A DNA stretch of 57,626 nt from Thiotrichaceae bacterium (GTDB taxonomy: Bacteria; Pseudomonadota; Gammaproteobacteria; Beggiatoales; Beggiatoaceae), in contig JAOZSV010000010.1 of NCBI GenBank assembly GCA_029939505.1, positions 1 to 57,626 of the forward strand, in the 5' to 3' direction. The position numbers were made by a program, and so were the translations under genes. Every line of letters starts with the position of its first letter. Positions within the stretch are counted from its first letter, which is position 1. The notes beneath the pieces are model-generated. The model did no database searches, had not been told where the DNA came from, and was given only the letters and a program-made list of their open reading frames with translations. Below, piece after piece: positions 15,576 to 24,506 of this stretch.

Positions 15576-17111
15576 ATGACTCTTCAAAAAGGGAAGCCAC
15601 TATTCCAAGAAGATACACTATCTGCTGCCCATAAATCCTCGAATGAAAAATTTTTACAGGATGATGTTGATGAATCTCTGTTGTTTCCCGGTGTGCTTTT
15701 TGCAAGAGAGGATGATGCTGAGGATGATGCTGATGAGTCTCCGTTGTTTCCAGACGAAGAACGGAGTGCAAAGAATAGTTTTGAGGCTAAAGTGCCTTTT
15801 CAAAAAAACTTAGCCTCGAAGGTGGTTTCAAAATCTTCAATCAATGGTGCATTATTTGCTGTCGATGTTGCGTCACAAGAAGGGTGGAAAATATTAATCG
15901 TTGATGATGAGGAAGATATCCACCAGGTGAGTATTTTACTATTAGGTCATTTTATATATCAGGGTAAACCATTAAAACTATTCAGTGCCTATTCTGCTGA
16001 AGAAGCTAAGGTATTTCTCCAAACACATCCAGATATTGCTGTCATCTTTTTGGATGTTGTTATGGAAAGCAATGATGCCGGATTACAATTAGTACACTAT
16101 ATACGAGAAAAACTTAAAAATAGCTTTGTCCGTATTATCTTACGTACAGGGCAACCTGGCTATGCTCCTGAAGAAGAAGTTATTGTTAAATACGATATCA
16201 ACGATTATGTTAATAAAACGGAGTTGAGTCGTCAAAGGCTTATTACCACAACTGTTGCCTGTTTACGCACTTATTCTGACATAATGACAATTGAATCGTA
16301 TCGGCAGTTGATGGAAGAAAAAGTGATCGCCCGTACTCGTGAAATTCAGTTAAAAAATAAAGAGCTTATTAGATTAAACCATAACTTAATTAAACTCAAT
16401 CATGAAAAAAATGAGTTTTTAAGTATTGCTGTACATGACTTGAAAAATCCATTAGCAGCCATTCAAGGGTTAGCTGATCTGATTCAAACCTCTCTGAATG
16501 AACCGTATGTAGAAGATTCTTTCACAGAAATTATTGAGTATGCGCGGATAATCACAACAAGTTCGCAGCAAATGGTTGAAATAATCACAAACTTACTTGA
16601 TGTTAATGCGATTGAAAGTGGCGGCATAACGTTTTCACTTAATAAATTGGATTTATGTGAAACAGTGCAATTTGTTGTGAGAAATTATTTTGAACGGGCG
16701 AATGCAAAAAATATTCAACTGCAATTTCAATTTCCTGAACAAGAGTGCCTGATTTTGACAAATGAACTCGCAACGTGCCAGGTGTTGGAAAATATTATTT
16801 CAAATGCGATTAAATATTCACCATACGGCAAACGTGTGATTGTTCGCCTTTTCAAAAAAGAGGATAATGTACTTTGTGAAATACAAGATGAGGGACCAGG
16901 TTTAAATGAGGATGATTTATCAAAATTATTTAAGAAATTCAGTCGTTTAACACCAAAACCGACGGGAGATGAACATTCAACTGGCTTAGGCTTATTTATT
17001 GTCAAAAAATTAGTGGAAAAAATGAATGGCAAGGTGTGGTGTAAAAGTCAATTAGGGCAGGGTTCAACATTTGTTGTGGCTTTTCCCAGTTATCAGAATA
17101 ATTGTGGATAA
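15576..17111 (+). CDS. Receiver-histidine kinase protein 1 (REC at the N-terminus)
   Basis: This is a cytoplasmic signalling protein of 511 residues with no membrane segment. An acidic low-complexity head (1-100) is followed by a receiver domain (about 104-230; acidic pair D110/D111, phospho-acceptor D160, Lys214 in YVNKTEL), a coiled-coil linker (about 240-280), HisKA with H287 in VHDLKNPL, and HATPase_c with NIISNAIKYSP, DEGPGL and GLGLFIVKKLV. The order REC then kinase means phosphorylation of the receiver probably gates the kinase. Residues 69-82 are the translation of a TTCGAGG-type hairpin (15780-15820) inserted in frame. Protein 2 downstream is a paralogue without that stretch. Confidence 0.92.
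   Translation: MTLQKGKPLFQEDTLSAAHKSSNEKFLQDDVDESLLFPGVLFAREDDAEDDADESPLFPDEERSAKNSFEAKVPFQKNLASKVVSKSSINGALFAVDVASQEGWKILIVDDEEDIHQVSILLLGHFIYQGKPLKLFSAYSAEEAKVFLQTHPDIAVIFLDVVMESNDAGLQLVHYIREKLKNSFVRIILRTGQPGYAPEEEVIVKYDINDYVNKTELSRQRLITTTVACLRTYSDIMTIESYRQLMEEKVIARTREIQLKNKELIRLNHNLIKLNHEKNEFLSIAVHDLKNPLAAIQGLADLIQTSLNEPYVEDSFTEIIEYARIITTSSQQMVEIITNLLDVNAIESGGITFSLNKLDLCETVQFVVRNYFERANAKNIQLQFQFPEQECLILTNELATCQVLENIISNAIKYSPYGKRVIVRLFKKEDNVLCEIQDEGPGLNEDDLSKLFKKFSRLTPKPTGDEHSTGLGLFIVKKLVEKMNGKVWCKSQLGQGSTFVVAFPSYQNNCG
15780..15820. repeat. TTCGAGG-family hairpin translated within kinase gene 1
   Basis: TTTGAGGCTAAAG at 15780-15792 pairs with ACTTAGCCTCGAA at 15808-15820. It is read through as FEAKVPFQKNLAS in the flexible linker before the receiver domain. 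The arms are slightly decayed relative to spacer copies. Confidence 0.85.
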
Positions 17112-17175
17112 TAGGATTAAAAATAGCGAGCATGAACTGATAATTGATCGCTAATAACTAAATACGGAAAAGATT

Positions 17176-18507
17176 ATGAACGATAAAGAAATTTTTAAAG
17201 ACGACGAGGAACTGTTTGCTCAGGATGACCTCGTTTTTTCGGAGGAGGATGACTTATTTGCTGATGAGGCTGAAGAGAAAATTTTTCCTCAAGATGTGTG
17301 GGAAGTCATGATTATTGATGATGAGGAGGATGTTCATCAATTAACGCGCTTTGTATTGGACGATTATGTTTATGAAGACAAAAAGTTAAAATTTATTAGT
17401 GCCTATTCTGCAAAAGAGGCTAAGGTTTTATTTCAACAACACCCTAATGTGGCGGTTGTACTTTTAGATGTGGTCATGGAAACCATTGACGCAGGCTTGA
17501 CGTTGGTGGAATATATACGTGAAGAGCAACAGAATGACTTTGTTCGTATTATCTTACGCACAGGACAGCCAGGTTATGCACCTGAAAAGGAAGTGATCGT
17601 GAAATATGACATTAACGATTACAAAAATAAGACAGAGTTAACTGATCAAAAACTGTTTACTGTGATGACAGCTAGTTTACGTGCTTATTCAAATATTATG
17701 ACAATTGAGTCATATCGGCAAAATCTGGAGGAAAAAGTGCTTGATCGCACCCGCGAACTTCAGCAAAAAAATGTGGTGCTTGTCAATCTTAACGAACAGT
17801 TAACCCAACTTAATAAGGATAAAAATGAGTTCTTGGGCATTGCAGCGCATGATCTTAAAAATCCTTTATCGTCCATTCAGTCGTTGGCAAATCTGATTAA
17901 GACTTCTTTTGATGATTTTCCTAAACGGAAATTAATTGAGTTTTCACTGATGATTGAAATCAGTGCACATAAAATGTTTGCTTTAATCAAGAATCTATTA
18001 GATGTTAATGCGATTGAGTCTGGTAAGATGAATTTATCAGTGAATCCTTATGATCTCTTCTTTCTTTTGCAAGGCGTTGTCAATGATTATATTGAACCTG
18101 CCAAAGCGAAAAATATCACATTGCAATTCCAATTCACGGAAGGAAAATATAGAGCTTTGATAGACGAAAACGCTACACATCAGGTATTGGATAATCTCAT
18201 CTCAAATGCGGTTAAATATTCACTGCCGGAAAAAAATATCACTGTCCGTATTCTCAAAACGGAAAATAATAGGGTACGTTGTGAAATACAAGATGAAGGG
18301 CCTGGGCTTAGTGAGGCTGATCATAGTCAATTATTTGGTAAATTTGCCCGTTTAACACCGCGTCCTACTGGTGATGAACATTCGACAGGCTTGGGTTTAT
18401 TCATTGTCAAAAAATTAGTTAATGTCATGGAGGGTAATGTGTGGTGCGAAACGGAGTTGGGAAAGGGAGCAACATTTATTGTGGAATTTCCTTCGGCATC
18501 ATTTTGA
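17176..18507 (+). CDS. Receiver-histidine kinase protein 2
   Basis: This is a paralogue of the preceding protein, 443 residues, with the same plan: acidic head (1-40), receiver with MIIDDEED and phospho-acceptor D98, TGQPGYAPE block, coiled coil, HisKA with H225 in AHDLKNPL, and HATPase_c with NLISNAVKYS, DEGPGLSEAD and STGLGLFIVKKLV. It lies 64 bases after protein 1 in the same direction, so the pair arose by tandem duplication and is probably cotranscribed. The ATG follows GGAAAAG. No DNA-binding output domain is present on either protein, so an unlinked response regulator or autoregulated network is needed. Confidence 0.92.
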   Translation: MNDKEIFKDDEELFAQDDLVFSEEDDLFADEAEEKIFPQDVWEVMIIDDEEDVHQLTRFVLDDYVYEDKKLKFISAYSAKEAKVLFQQHPNVAVVLLDVVMETIDAGLTLVEYIREEQQNDFVRIILRTGQPGYAPEKEVIVKYDINDYKNKTELTDQKLFTVMTASLRAYSNIMTIESYRQNLEEKVLDRTRELQQKNVVLVNLNEQLTQLNKDKNEFLGIAAHDLKNPLSSIQSLANLIKTSFDDFPKRKLIEFSLMIEISAHKMFALIKNLLDVNAIESGKMNLSVNPYDLFFLLQGVVNDYIEPAKAKNITLQFQFTEGKYRALIDENATHQVLDNLISNAVKYSLPEKNITVRILKTENNRVRCEIQDEGPGLSEADHSQLFGKFARLTPRPTGDEHSTGLGLFIVKKLVNVMEGNVWCETELGKGATFIVEFPSASF

Positions 18508-18753
18508 GCCGTTTTTTGAAGATTTTTGATAAAAACTTGAACATAGGTTTTGGAGTAGAGCTCCTTGAATGTTTTCGCTTTGATTTTGGAGTTCAACGCT
18601 TTGGTTTTGGAGTACATTCGATTCGAGGTTCAAGTTTTTTTACCGAAAAAACTTTAGCATCAACTTGAATGCTTTAGCTTTGGAACAGTGAGAGAGATAT
18701 TAAGTGGCCAAAGCTGAAGTTGGACTCCATAAATTAAAATACGGAGAAAAAAA
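18508..18753. repeat. Spacer with GGAGTACAACGCTTT-like units
   Basis: It contains variants of TTTTGGAGTACA.CGCTTTGG at about 18549-18615 and an imperfect TTCGAGG hairpin at about 18623-18665. The ribosome binding site ACGGAGAAAAAAAATG of the next gene closes the spacer. Confidence 0.6.
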
Positions 18754-19824
18754 ATGAAAATAATAGCAATAGGCGTTCATTCTGCCTTTGCCGCTGGGAA
18801 GTATGAGGAGGTGATCCCCATAAAACAGGTTCGAGAGCTGATTTTGAAAATGGCTCGTTCACCTGATTTTAAAGAAATCTCTGAAGAGCTTATTACTGCT
18901 GAAATTGATCAATTGAGTCAGCTTTTTTATAAACCCAGATGGCAATCTAATTTTTTGATTGAATTTGATATGCCAAGTAAAAAAGGGGGAAGGCCATATC
19001 GTTTACTCATTGATGCTGGGGGCGATGTCAGACATGCTTTAAAAGAGCTGGGTTTAACTTCTGCGGATATTGATGGTATTTATATTTCACATCCTCATAA
19101 TGATCATATTGGTGGCATAGAATATCTGGCACTGACCACATTTTTTAACCCCTTTTATACGCCTGCCAAAAAAAAATGGCTTAATAATCAATTGATTGCC
19201 AATAAACTATTTTTTGAGCAGGAATGGTGGGCTGTGCCGCCTGGCTGTGCTAAGCTGGACCTGTTTATCCATAAAAAAGTGCTTAAACCCTTGAAAAGAG
19301 CAGTCGGACCAGGCTTGGATACTTTACAAGGTGTGCCTCATGTTTGCCTTGAAACTTACTTTGATATTCATCTCCTTGGCAAACAGAAAAATGGGGAAAC
19401 GAAATCGCATATATTTTTGGATGGCGAAGGGTATTGGAGTTTAACCCCTATCTTTGCAATGCACGTCATTTCTAGCTCGGAAGAAATGCCCAGTTATGGT
19501 ATTAATTTGCAACATTCCAGTGGTTATAATGTATTGATGCCAACAGATATTTCTTCTCTCGTACCCACGCAGTTAGAATCACACTATAAGCGAGCTGACA
19601 TCATTTATATGGATTGTGAAACGTCGCCCATTCCATCTGGTGTACATCCCCATATATCTGATTTAATTAATAATATGGATAAAGAGATTCAGAAAAAATG
19701 CCTTCTTTATCATTATGACAGTTATCCAAAGGTGCCAGATGGCATGTTTTCTGACATTTTAAAAACGGGAGATTCACATATTTATCCTGACAAGGAATTT
19801 ATGAGAAAACTGAAGGAAAAGTAG
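18754..19824 (+). CDS. Metallo-beta-lactamase fold hydrolase
   Basis: This is a predicted di-zinc hydrolase of 356 residues. The core metal motif is SHPHNDHIGG (H113, H115, D117, H118), preceded by LLIDAGGDVRHALKELG, the usual strand-helix before the motif. Further candidate ligands are D278-like in PTDISS, the His in GVHPHISD and the late His in LLYHYD. A long insert between residues 135 and 235 separates the halves, as in class II phosphodiesterase or RNase Z-like branches. There is no signal peptide. The start at 18754 is supported by GGAGA. The CobW-type GTPase begins 6 bases after its stop, so the two form an operon, which may mean zinc or other metal delivery to this enzyme. The substrate is unknown. 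Confidence 0.85.
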   Translation: MKIIAIGVHSAFAAGKYEEVIPIKQVRELILKMARSPDFKEISEELITAEIDQLSQLFYKPRWQSNFLIEFDMPSKKGGRPYRLLIDAGGDVRHALKELGLTSADIDGIYISHPHNDHIGGIEYLALTTFFNPFYTPAKKKWLNNQLIANKLFFEQEWWAVPPGCAKLDLFIHKKVLKPLKRAVGPGLDTLQGVPHVCLETYFDIHLLGKQKNGETKSHIFLDGEGYWSLTPIFAMHVISSSEEMPSYGINLQHSSGYNVLMPTDISSLVPTQLESHYKRADIIYMDCETSPIPSGVHPHISDLINNMDKEIQKKCLLYHYDSYPKVPDGMFSDILKTGDSHIYPDKEFMRKLKEK

Positions 19825-19830
19825 GCGATA

Positions 19831-20940
19831 ATGAAAATTTTACCTCAAGAAAATTCGCATCGTCGTTTACCCATCCATTTGATAACGGGGTTTCTTGGTA
19901 GTGGTAAAACCACTTTGCTTAATCAATTAGTGCGTCAACCAGGGATGCAAAAAACCGTTGTAATTATCAATGAATTTGGCGAAATCAGTGTTGACCATTT
20001 GTTGGTTAAAGCAACCACTGAAGATATGATGATATTGGAAGGGGGATGTGTGTGTTGTTCTGTGCGCTTTGATTTGCTCAATACCTTAGAAGATTTATTC
20101 CGCAAGCAGGCGCGTCAAGAAATGAACGATTTTGAACAAATACTTATAGAAACCACAGGATTGGCTGATCCAGCCCCGATTTTACGAACTTTAATAAATG
20201 ATCCGTTTATTGTAGCCCATTATCGTTTAGAGGCGGTTATCACTACGGTCGATGTTTTTAACTGTTTACAACAACTTGATGAATTTGATGAATCTGTTAA
20301 ACAAGTCGCTTTGGCAAATCATCTTATATTGACTAAAGTTGACTTGATTGACGAAGAGAAACTTGAAAACTTAAAAAAACGCTTGCGCCGCCTCAATCCT
20401 ACTGCTCTCATACATCAAGTTAATCTTAATCAACAAAGCATTGATGCAGCGACTTTATTTAATACAGCCCATTATAATCTTCAAACCCAACAGATTGATG
20501 TAGAACAATGGCTAAAAGCAGATATTTACCATAAAAATCAAGAAGATACAGAACGCATAGCGACATCCCACCAACATGCTGCTTATATCAAAACATTTTG
20601 TATTGAACACAGAGAGCCGCTACACTGGCTTACCTTAGAACGATGGATACAGCAATTAACCCGTTTGCGCGGTAATGATTTACTTAGAGTTAAGGGGATT
20701 GCTTATACTTATGAAACTGATTTGCCCGTTGTTATTCAAGGTGTTCAACATATATTCCAACCCCCCAGCACGTTAGATGCTTGGCCAACTGACGAACGGC
20801 GTTCACAAATTGTATTTATTACCCGCAATATTGAAAAAAAAGTGGTTGAACAAGTTCTTTATGCCCTTATTGATAGTAAAACACCTGCCGATGTTTGTCA
20901 GGCTGCCTTAATTTTATTGGGACAAACGACTACATTATAG
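19831..20940 (+). CDS. CobW/COG0523 family GTPase (metal chaperone)
   Basis: This is a G3E-family GTPase that binds and hands over metal ions, commonly zinc or cobalt. The 369-residue protein has Walker A GFLGSGKTT (20-28), the metal-binding CxCC in GGCVCCSV (C73, C75, C76), the LIETTGLADPAPI switch, the guanine-specific TKVD motif and a CobW C-terminal domain (about 250-365). It is cotranscribed with the upstream MBL hydrolase (6-base gap). The function of the pair is inferred from that linkage; no Zur-like operator could be recognised in the upstream spacer. Confidence 0.9.
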   Translation: MKILPQENSHRRLPIHLITGFLGSGKTTLLNQLVRQPGMQKTVVIINEFGEISVDHLLVKATTEDMMILEGGCVCCSVRFDLLNTLEDLFRKQARQEMNDFEQILIETTGLADPAPILRTLINDPFIVAHYRLEAVITTVDVFNCLQQLDEFDESVKQVALANHLILTKVDLIDEEKLENLKKRLRRLNPTALIHQVNLNQQSIDAATLFNTAHYNLQTQQIDVEQWLKADIYHKNQEDTERIATSHQHAAYIKTFCIEHREPLHWLTLERWIQQLTRLRGNDLLRVKGIAYTYETDLPVVIQGVQHIFQPPSTLDAWPTDERRSQIVFITRNIEKKVVEQVLYALIDSKTPADVCQAALILLGQTTTL

Positions 20941-21302
20941 ACTTTTAAATCACATCAAAAAATTCCAAAGCTGAAAAAAAAAATCCAAAACTACTCAGCG
21001 GTTAGCCTTGAAATCAATTGCAAGGCTAAAAACTAAAGCAGGTTGAAGCCTGCTAAATAACTCAGTTTTTTTAGTCTGCTTAAGCAGACTTTAGCTTTCA
21101 GCCTTGAAATTGATTTCAAGGCTGAGTAGTTACCATTTAATTAAAATTTCAAAAAGCCCTCTTTTATCCAATGGATGAAAGGGGGCTTTTTTTTTGGGGC
21201 TGAGTAGTTACATAAAATACTTAAATATGTTATGCTTAACAAGGCTTTTGCACTTGATTAAAATTGATTTTAATTATTATTAACTTTGAGGATATAAGAA
21301 CC
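20941..21302. repeat. Spacer with nested palindromes and a terminator
   Basis: A GTAAC-like element spans about 20987-21133 (left end decayed to AACTACTCAG, right end GGCTGAGTAGTTAC). Inside are arms GGTTAGCCTTGAAATCAATT / GATTTCAAGGCTGAG and a CTGCTTAAGCAGAC hairpin. A lone right end GGCTGAGTAGTTAC lies at about 21198-21211. A strong terminator is at 21152-21195. Confidence 0.65.
21152..21195 (+). terminator. Rho-independent terminator after the cobW gene
   Basis: AAAAGCCCTCTTTTATCC pairs with GGATGAAAGGGGGCTTTT, followed by a run of nine T. A preceding A-run makes it usable on the other strand too. It sits between two palindromic ends. Confidence 0.75.
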
Positions 21303-21500
21303 GTGGATAAAAAATATTACAATGCCGTTACTGAAATGGAAAACAGGCCCGTTGATCGTGAATATATGTTGGGTTGGATAGGAGGTTATTTGCAAAACCC
21401 CATCCGCGAGGAACAACGTGTGAATGAGACCTACGAAGCTGGCTATGCTGATGGCGGAGATGGCAATACAAGTAATTTTGCCCAATGGGTGAAAAAATAA
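21303..21500 (+). CDS. Small conserved protein
   Basis: This is a 65-residue protein starting at GTG 21303, with TTGAGGA about 10 bases upstream; the ATT/TTG starts further upstream lack a binding site. It reads KKYYNAVTEMENR, then MLGWIGGYLQNPIREEQRV, then YEAGYADGGDGNT. The WxGGYLxNPxREEQRxNExYExGYxDG pattern recurs, as I recall, in hypothetical proteins of sulfur-oxidising gammaproteobacteria. There is no signal or membrane segment, and the function is unknown. Confidence 0.75.
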   Translation: MDKKYYNAVTEMENRPVDREYMLGWIGGYLQNPIREEQRVNETYEAGYADGGDGNTSNFAQWVKK

Positions 21501-21880
21501 AGCAGTGATTTCGAGATTCAAGTTTTTTTTACCAAAACTTTCGAGGCTAACGTTTTTTTTTCAAAATTAGCCTCGACTCGAACTAAATAATAACCCGTGC
21601 TGAGTATAAGTTGCATCAACATGAAAAAGTCGTTATAATTTCCTTTTGAGGCGACAGTTTTTCTTCAAAAAACGGTCGCCTTGAAAAAGAATTCGAGGTT
21701 TGAGTTTTTTTTCAAAAAACTCAAACCTCGAATTGAATTCTTATTGCGGTAGGTAAGCAGAATACAAAATGTTGTATATAGTGAATCTAAATGATTCGTG
21801 AAAAAAAATGGCTTGAAAACGTTTAAATTTGTTGGAACAAATTTACAAATCATTTGGGAGGTCTATCGGAGAAGTCATTT
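21501..21880. repeat. Three palindromes upstream of the glutaredoxin gene
   Basis: TTCGAGG-family hairpins lie at 21540-21576 (GGCTAACG/ATTAGCC, partly mismatched), 21646-21684 (GAGGCGACAG / CGGTCGCC) and 21692-21732 (TTCGAGGTTTGAG / CTCAAACCTCGAA, perfect). No gene is seen. Confidence 0.75.
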
Positions 21881-22135
21881 ATGCCTGATATACGCATGTA
21901 TAGTACGCATGTTTGCCCTTATTGCATGATGGCAGAACGTTTACTTCATAAAAAAGGGGTGCAAGTAGAAACAATTTATATTGATACCAATCCCCAGAAA
22001 TTGAAAGAAATGATTAAAATAACGGGGCGGCGCACTGTACCACAAATTTTTATTGGGGAACAACATGTCGGTGGTTTTGATGATCTCACTGAACTTGATC
22101 TTGACGGAAAGCTTGATCCTTTATTAAGTCAGTAA
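21881..22135 (+). CDS. grxC: Glutaredoxin 3-type protein
   Basis: This is an 84-residue thiol-disulfide oxidoreductase using glutathione. The redox motif CPYC is at about residues 11-14, with the substrate-binding TVPQIFIGEQHVGGFDDL block at about 47-64. I start at ATG 21881, preceded by GGAGA, which gives the canonical N-terminus MPDIRMYSTHVCPYC; the upstream start at 21854 is not needed. It is monocistronic. The gene symbol is by similarity to the class 3 size and motif. Confidence 0.92.
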   Translation: MPDIRMYSTHVCPYCMMAERLLHKKGVQVETIYIDTNPQKLKEMIKITGRRTVPQIFIGEQHVGGFDDLTELDLDGKLDPLLSQ

Positions 22136-22309
22136 TGTTCAAAAAAATCTTAATTTTAATTGCTTTTTCATTCATCTAAAGTTAAAATCAGAATGAACAT
22201 ATCTTTAAGATATGTTGCTTTATCTTAGGCTTTGATCTAAATCTTTAAATTAAGTTTTTTCAAGTCGTTTCACATTAAGTTTAATCATCACAATAAGGAA
22301 ACATTATTT

Positions 22310-23200
22310 ATGTTTGATTGCTCCGGTCGTAAAATATTAATAGGGGTAGTCACGGGTACACTGCTATCAACAGCAGGATTTTCCGTTTTGGCTGCCAACG
22401 ATGAAAATACTCATATTCTTCTTGATTCTCAGGGAAAACCTGTTCGGACTGTACGTCCAGATGAATGTGTTCAGACTCCTAGAACACCTAACACACCTCC
22501 TCAGTTCTTTGAAGTTTGCGGTGCTGTTAGCGATAGAGATGGAGATGGCATTTATGATGACGAGGATGTATGCCCTGATAACACTCCAGAAGAAATTTCC
22601 AAAGGGGTCTATCAAAGTGGTCCCAGAAAGGGTTGCTCTATAGATACCGATAAGGACGGTGTGCCTGATTATCGTTCCGATTGCCCCAATAACACGCCGC
22701 TAGAAATTTCTAAAGGGGTTGATGATCGTGGTTGTCCGCTAGATTCCGATCAGGACGGTGTGCCTGATTATAGAGACGATTGCCCAGGTACGCCATTCGG
22801 TGCTGCGGTTGACGAAAGAGGTTGTAAGCTCATAGATGCTGTCAAACATCAGGTAGTCCTCGCTGGTGATGTGACCTTTGCTTTCGACAAGGCCATTTTG
22901 ACTTCTCAAGCCAAGATGACTCTCAATGAACTTATCAATCAAATCGGAATTGATTTCATTAAAGGTATAGAAGTCGTGGGTTATACGGATAGTGTTGGTA
23001 GTGAAAAATATAACAAGAAATTGTCCGATAAACGGGCGAGGGCGGTTGCTAATTACTTGAGACAGCAACGTCTTCGGAGTAATAGTATTACCCAATGGGG
23101 TGCTGGAGAAAGTAATCCTATTGCGCCTAACAATACGAAGATTGGTCGCGCTAAAAATCGTCGTGTCGAACTCAGTATTACTCGCTATAAGAAAAAATAA
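22310..23200 (+). CDS. OmpA-family protein with calcium-binding type 3 repeats
   Basis: This 296-residue envelope protein has a signal peptide (about 1-28, ending SVLAA). Three thrombospondin type 3-like Asp-rich repeats follow (SDRDGDGIYDDEDVCPD, DTDKDGVPDYRSDCPN, DSDQDGVPDYRDDCPG; about 75-165) that bind calcium. A C-terminal OmpA peptidoglycan-binding domain (about 180-294) has GYTDSVGSEKYNKKLSDKRA, holding the Asp and Arg that grip diaminopimelate. The beta-barrel of true OmpA is absent, so it is probably a periplasmic or surface tether. ATAAGGAAAC precedes the ATG. Confidence 0.93.
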   Translation: MFDCSGRKILIGVVTGTLLSTAGFSVLAANDENTHILLDSQGKPVRTVRPDECVQTPRTPNTPPQFFEVCGAVSDRDGDGIYDDEDVCPDNTPEEISKGVYQSGPRKGCSIDTDKDGVPDYRSDCPNNTPLEISKGVDDRGCPLDSDQDGVPDYRDDCPGTPFGAAVDERGCKLIDAVKHQVVLAGDVTFAFDKAILTSQAKMTLNELINQIGIDFIKGIEVVGYTDSVGSEKYNKKLSDKRARAVANYLRQQRLRSNSITQWGAGESNPIAPNNTKIGRAKNRRVELSITRYKKK

Positions 23201-23356
23201 AATATCTCAAATTCAATTTAAGGCTCTCGAATGTCGTTATCGCATTTTTTGCTTTGGTTAAATACAAAAATACGAGTGATGTATTCAAAAATGCGATAGA
23301 AACTTGGTTTCTTTAAAAAACGATATTAAGGTTAAAAAGAGCTGAATCTTAGGGTT

Positions 23357-23389
23357 GCGATGTTCCAGAAGGGACATCGCATTTTTTTT
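23357..23389 (+). terminator. Rho-independent terminator of the OmpA-like gene
   Basis: GCGATGTTCC pairs with GGGACATCGC (10-bp stem, AGAA loop), followed by ATTTTTTTT. A second palindrome TATCGCATTTTT / AAAAATGCGATA lies upstream at about 23238-23302. Confidence 0.8.
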
Positions 23390-23425
23390 GCATTGACTAA
23401 TTGCTCACTGAATAGAGGAAATGAT

Positions 23426-24478
23426 TTGAAACTCATTGTAACTGGTGGCGCGGGCTTTATTGGCTCTGCTGTTATTCGTTATCTCATTAATGATACTGAT
23501 GTAACGATTCTGAATGTTGATAAACTCACTTATGCTGGCAATCTTGATTCTTTATTGATCGTAAAAAATAACCCCCGTTATCATTTTGCCCAAGTTGATA
23601 TTTGTGACGTATCTGCATTACAACAGGTGTTTACCCAGTTTAAGCCTGATGCCATTATGCACTTAGCGGCGGAGTCGCATGTGGATCGTTCCATAGATGG
23701 TCCTGCTGAATTTATCAACACTAATATTGTGGGTACTTACACTTTACTTGAAGCGGCGCGGCATTATTGGCAAAGCCTTGATAGTAGCGCGAAAGCACGG
23801 TTTCGGTTTCATCATGTTTCGACAGATGAAGTTTATGGAAGTTTAGAAAAAAACGGATTGTTTTTAGAATCAACACCTTATCAACCAAATTCACCCTACT
23901 CGGCAAGTAAGGCTGCTTCAGATCATTTAGTGCGAGCCTGGCATCATACCTTTAAATTACCCATTGTAACCACAAATTGTTCCAATAATTATGGTCCTTA
24001 TCAATTTCCAGAAAAGCTGATTCCTTTAATCATTCTTAATGCGTTAGAAGGTAAGCCATTGCCTGTTTATGGTCAAGGTGAGAATAGTCGCGATTGGCTG
24101 TACGTGGATGATCATGCCCGTGCATTATATTTAGTCTTAAAACAGGGAGAAGTGGGCGAAACCTATAATATTGGTGGACATAATGAAATGACCAATTTAG
24201 AGGTGGTACAGACATTATGTACAATGTTTGATGATCTACAACCCACTTCGCCACATAAACCTCATAGTCAATTAATTACCTTTGTCACCGATCGCCCAGG
24301 GCATGATTTGCGTTATGCCATTGATGCCAGCAAAATTCAAAAAACACTTGGTTGGAAACCAATTGAAACATTTGAGACAGGTTTACATAAAACAGTGCAA
24401 TGGTATTTAGACCATTGCAATTGGTGGCAACGAGTGCGTGATGGTCGTTATCAAGGTGAACGTTTAGGCATGTTGTAA
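23426..24478 (+). CDS. rmlB: dTDP-glucose 4,6-dehydratase
   Basis: This enzyme makes dTDP-4-keto-6-deoxyglucose from dTDP-glucose, the second step toward dTDP-rhamnose. The 350-residue SDR-fold protein has the NAD-binding TGGAGFIGS near the start, HVSTDEVYG (catalytic Asp-Glu pair) and [10 protein letters not shown] (Tyr-x3-Lys). I start at TTG 23426 with AGAGGAAA upstream, because an ATG at 23360 would lie inside the preceding terminator and add 22 unrelated residues. It is first of the rmlBAC operon. Confidence 0.95.
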   Translation: MKLIVTGGAGFIGSAVIRYLINDTDVTILNVDKLTYAGNLDSLLIVKNNPRYHFAQVDICDVSALQQVFTQFKPDAIMHLAAESHVDRSIDGPAEFINTNIVGTYTLLEAARHYWQSLDSSAKARFRFHHVSTDEVYGSLEKNGLFLESTPYQPNSPYSASKAASDHLVRAWHHTFKLPIVTTNCSNNYGPYQFPEKLIPLIILNALEGKPLPVYGQGENSRDWLYVDDHARALYLVLKQGEVGETYNIGGHNEMTNLEVVQTLCTMFDDLQPTSPHKPHSQLITFVTDRPGHDLRYAIDASKIQKTLGWKPIETFETGLHKTVQWYLDHCNWWQRVRDGRYQGERLGML

Positions 24479-24506
24479 TTTTTTGTCAATTGATAAGTGA
24501 ATAATT

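Noticed and set aside
23360-23425. Upstream ATG start for rmlB
   Set aside because: It falls inside a strong terminator hairpin and adds residues absent from the family; TTG 23426 has a good ribosome site.
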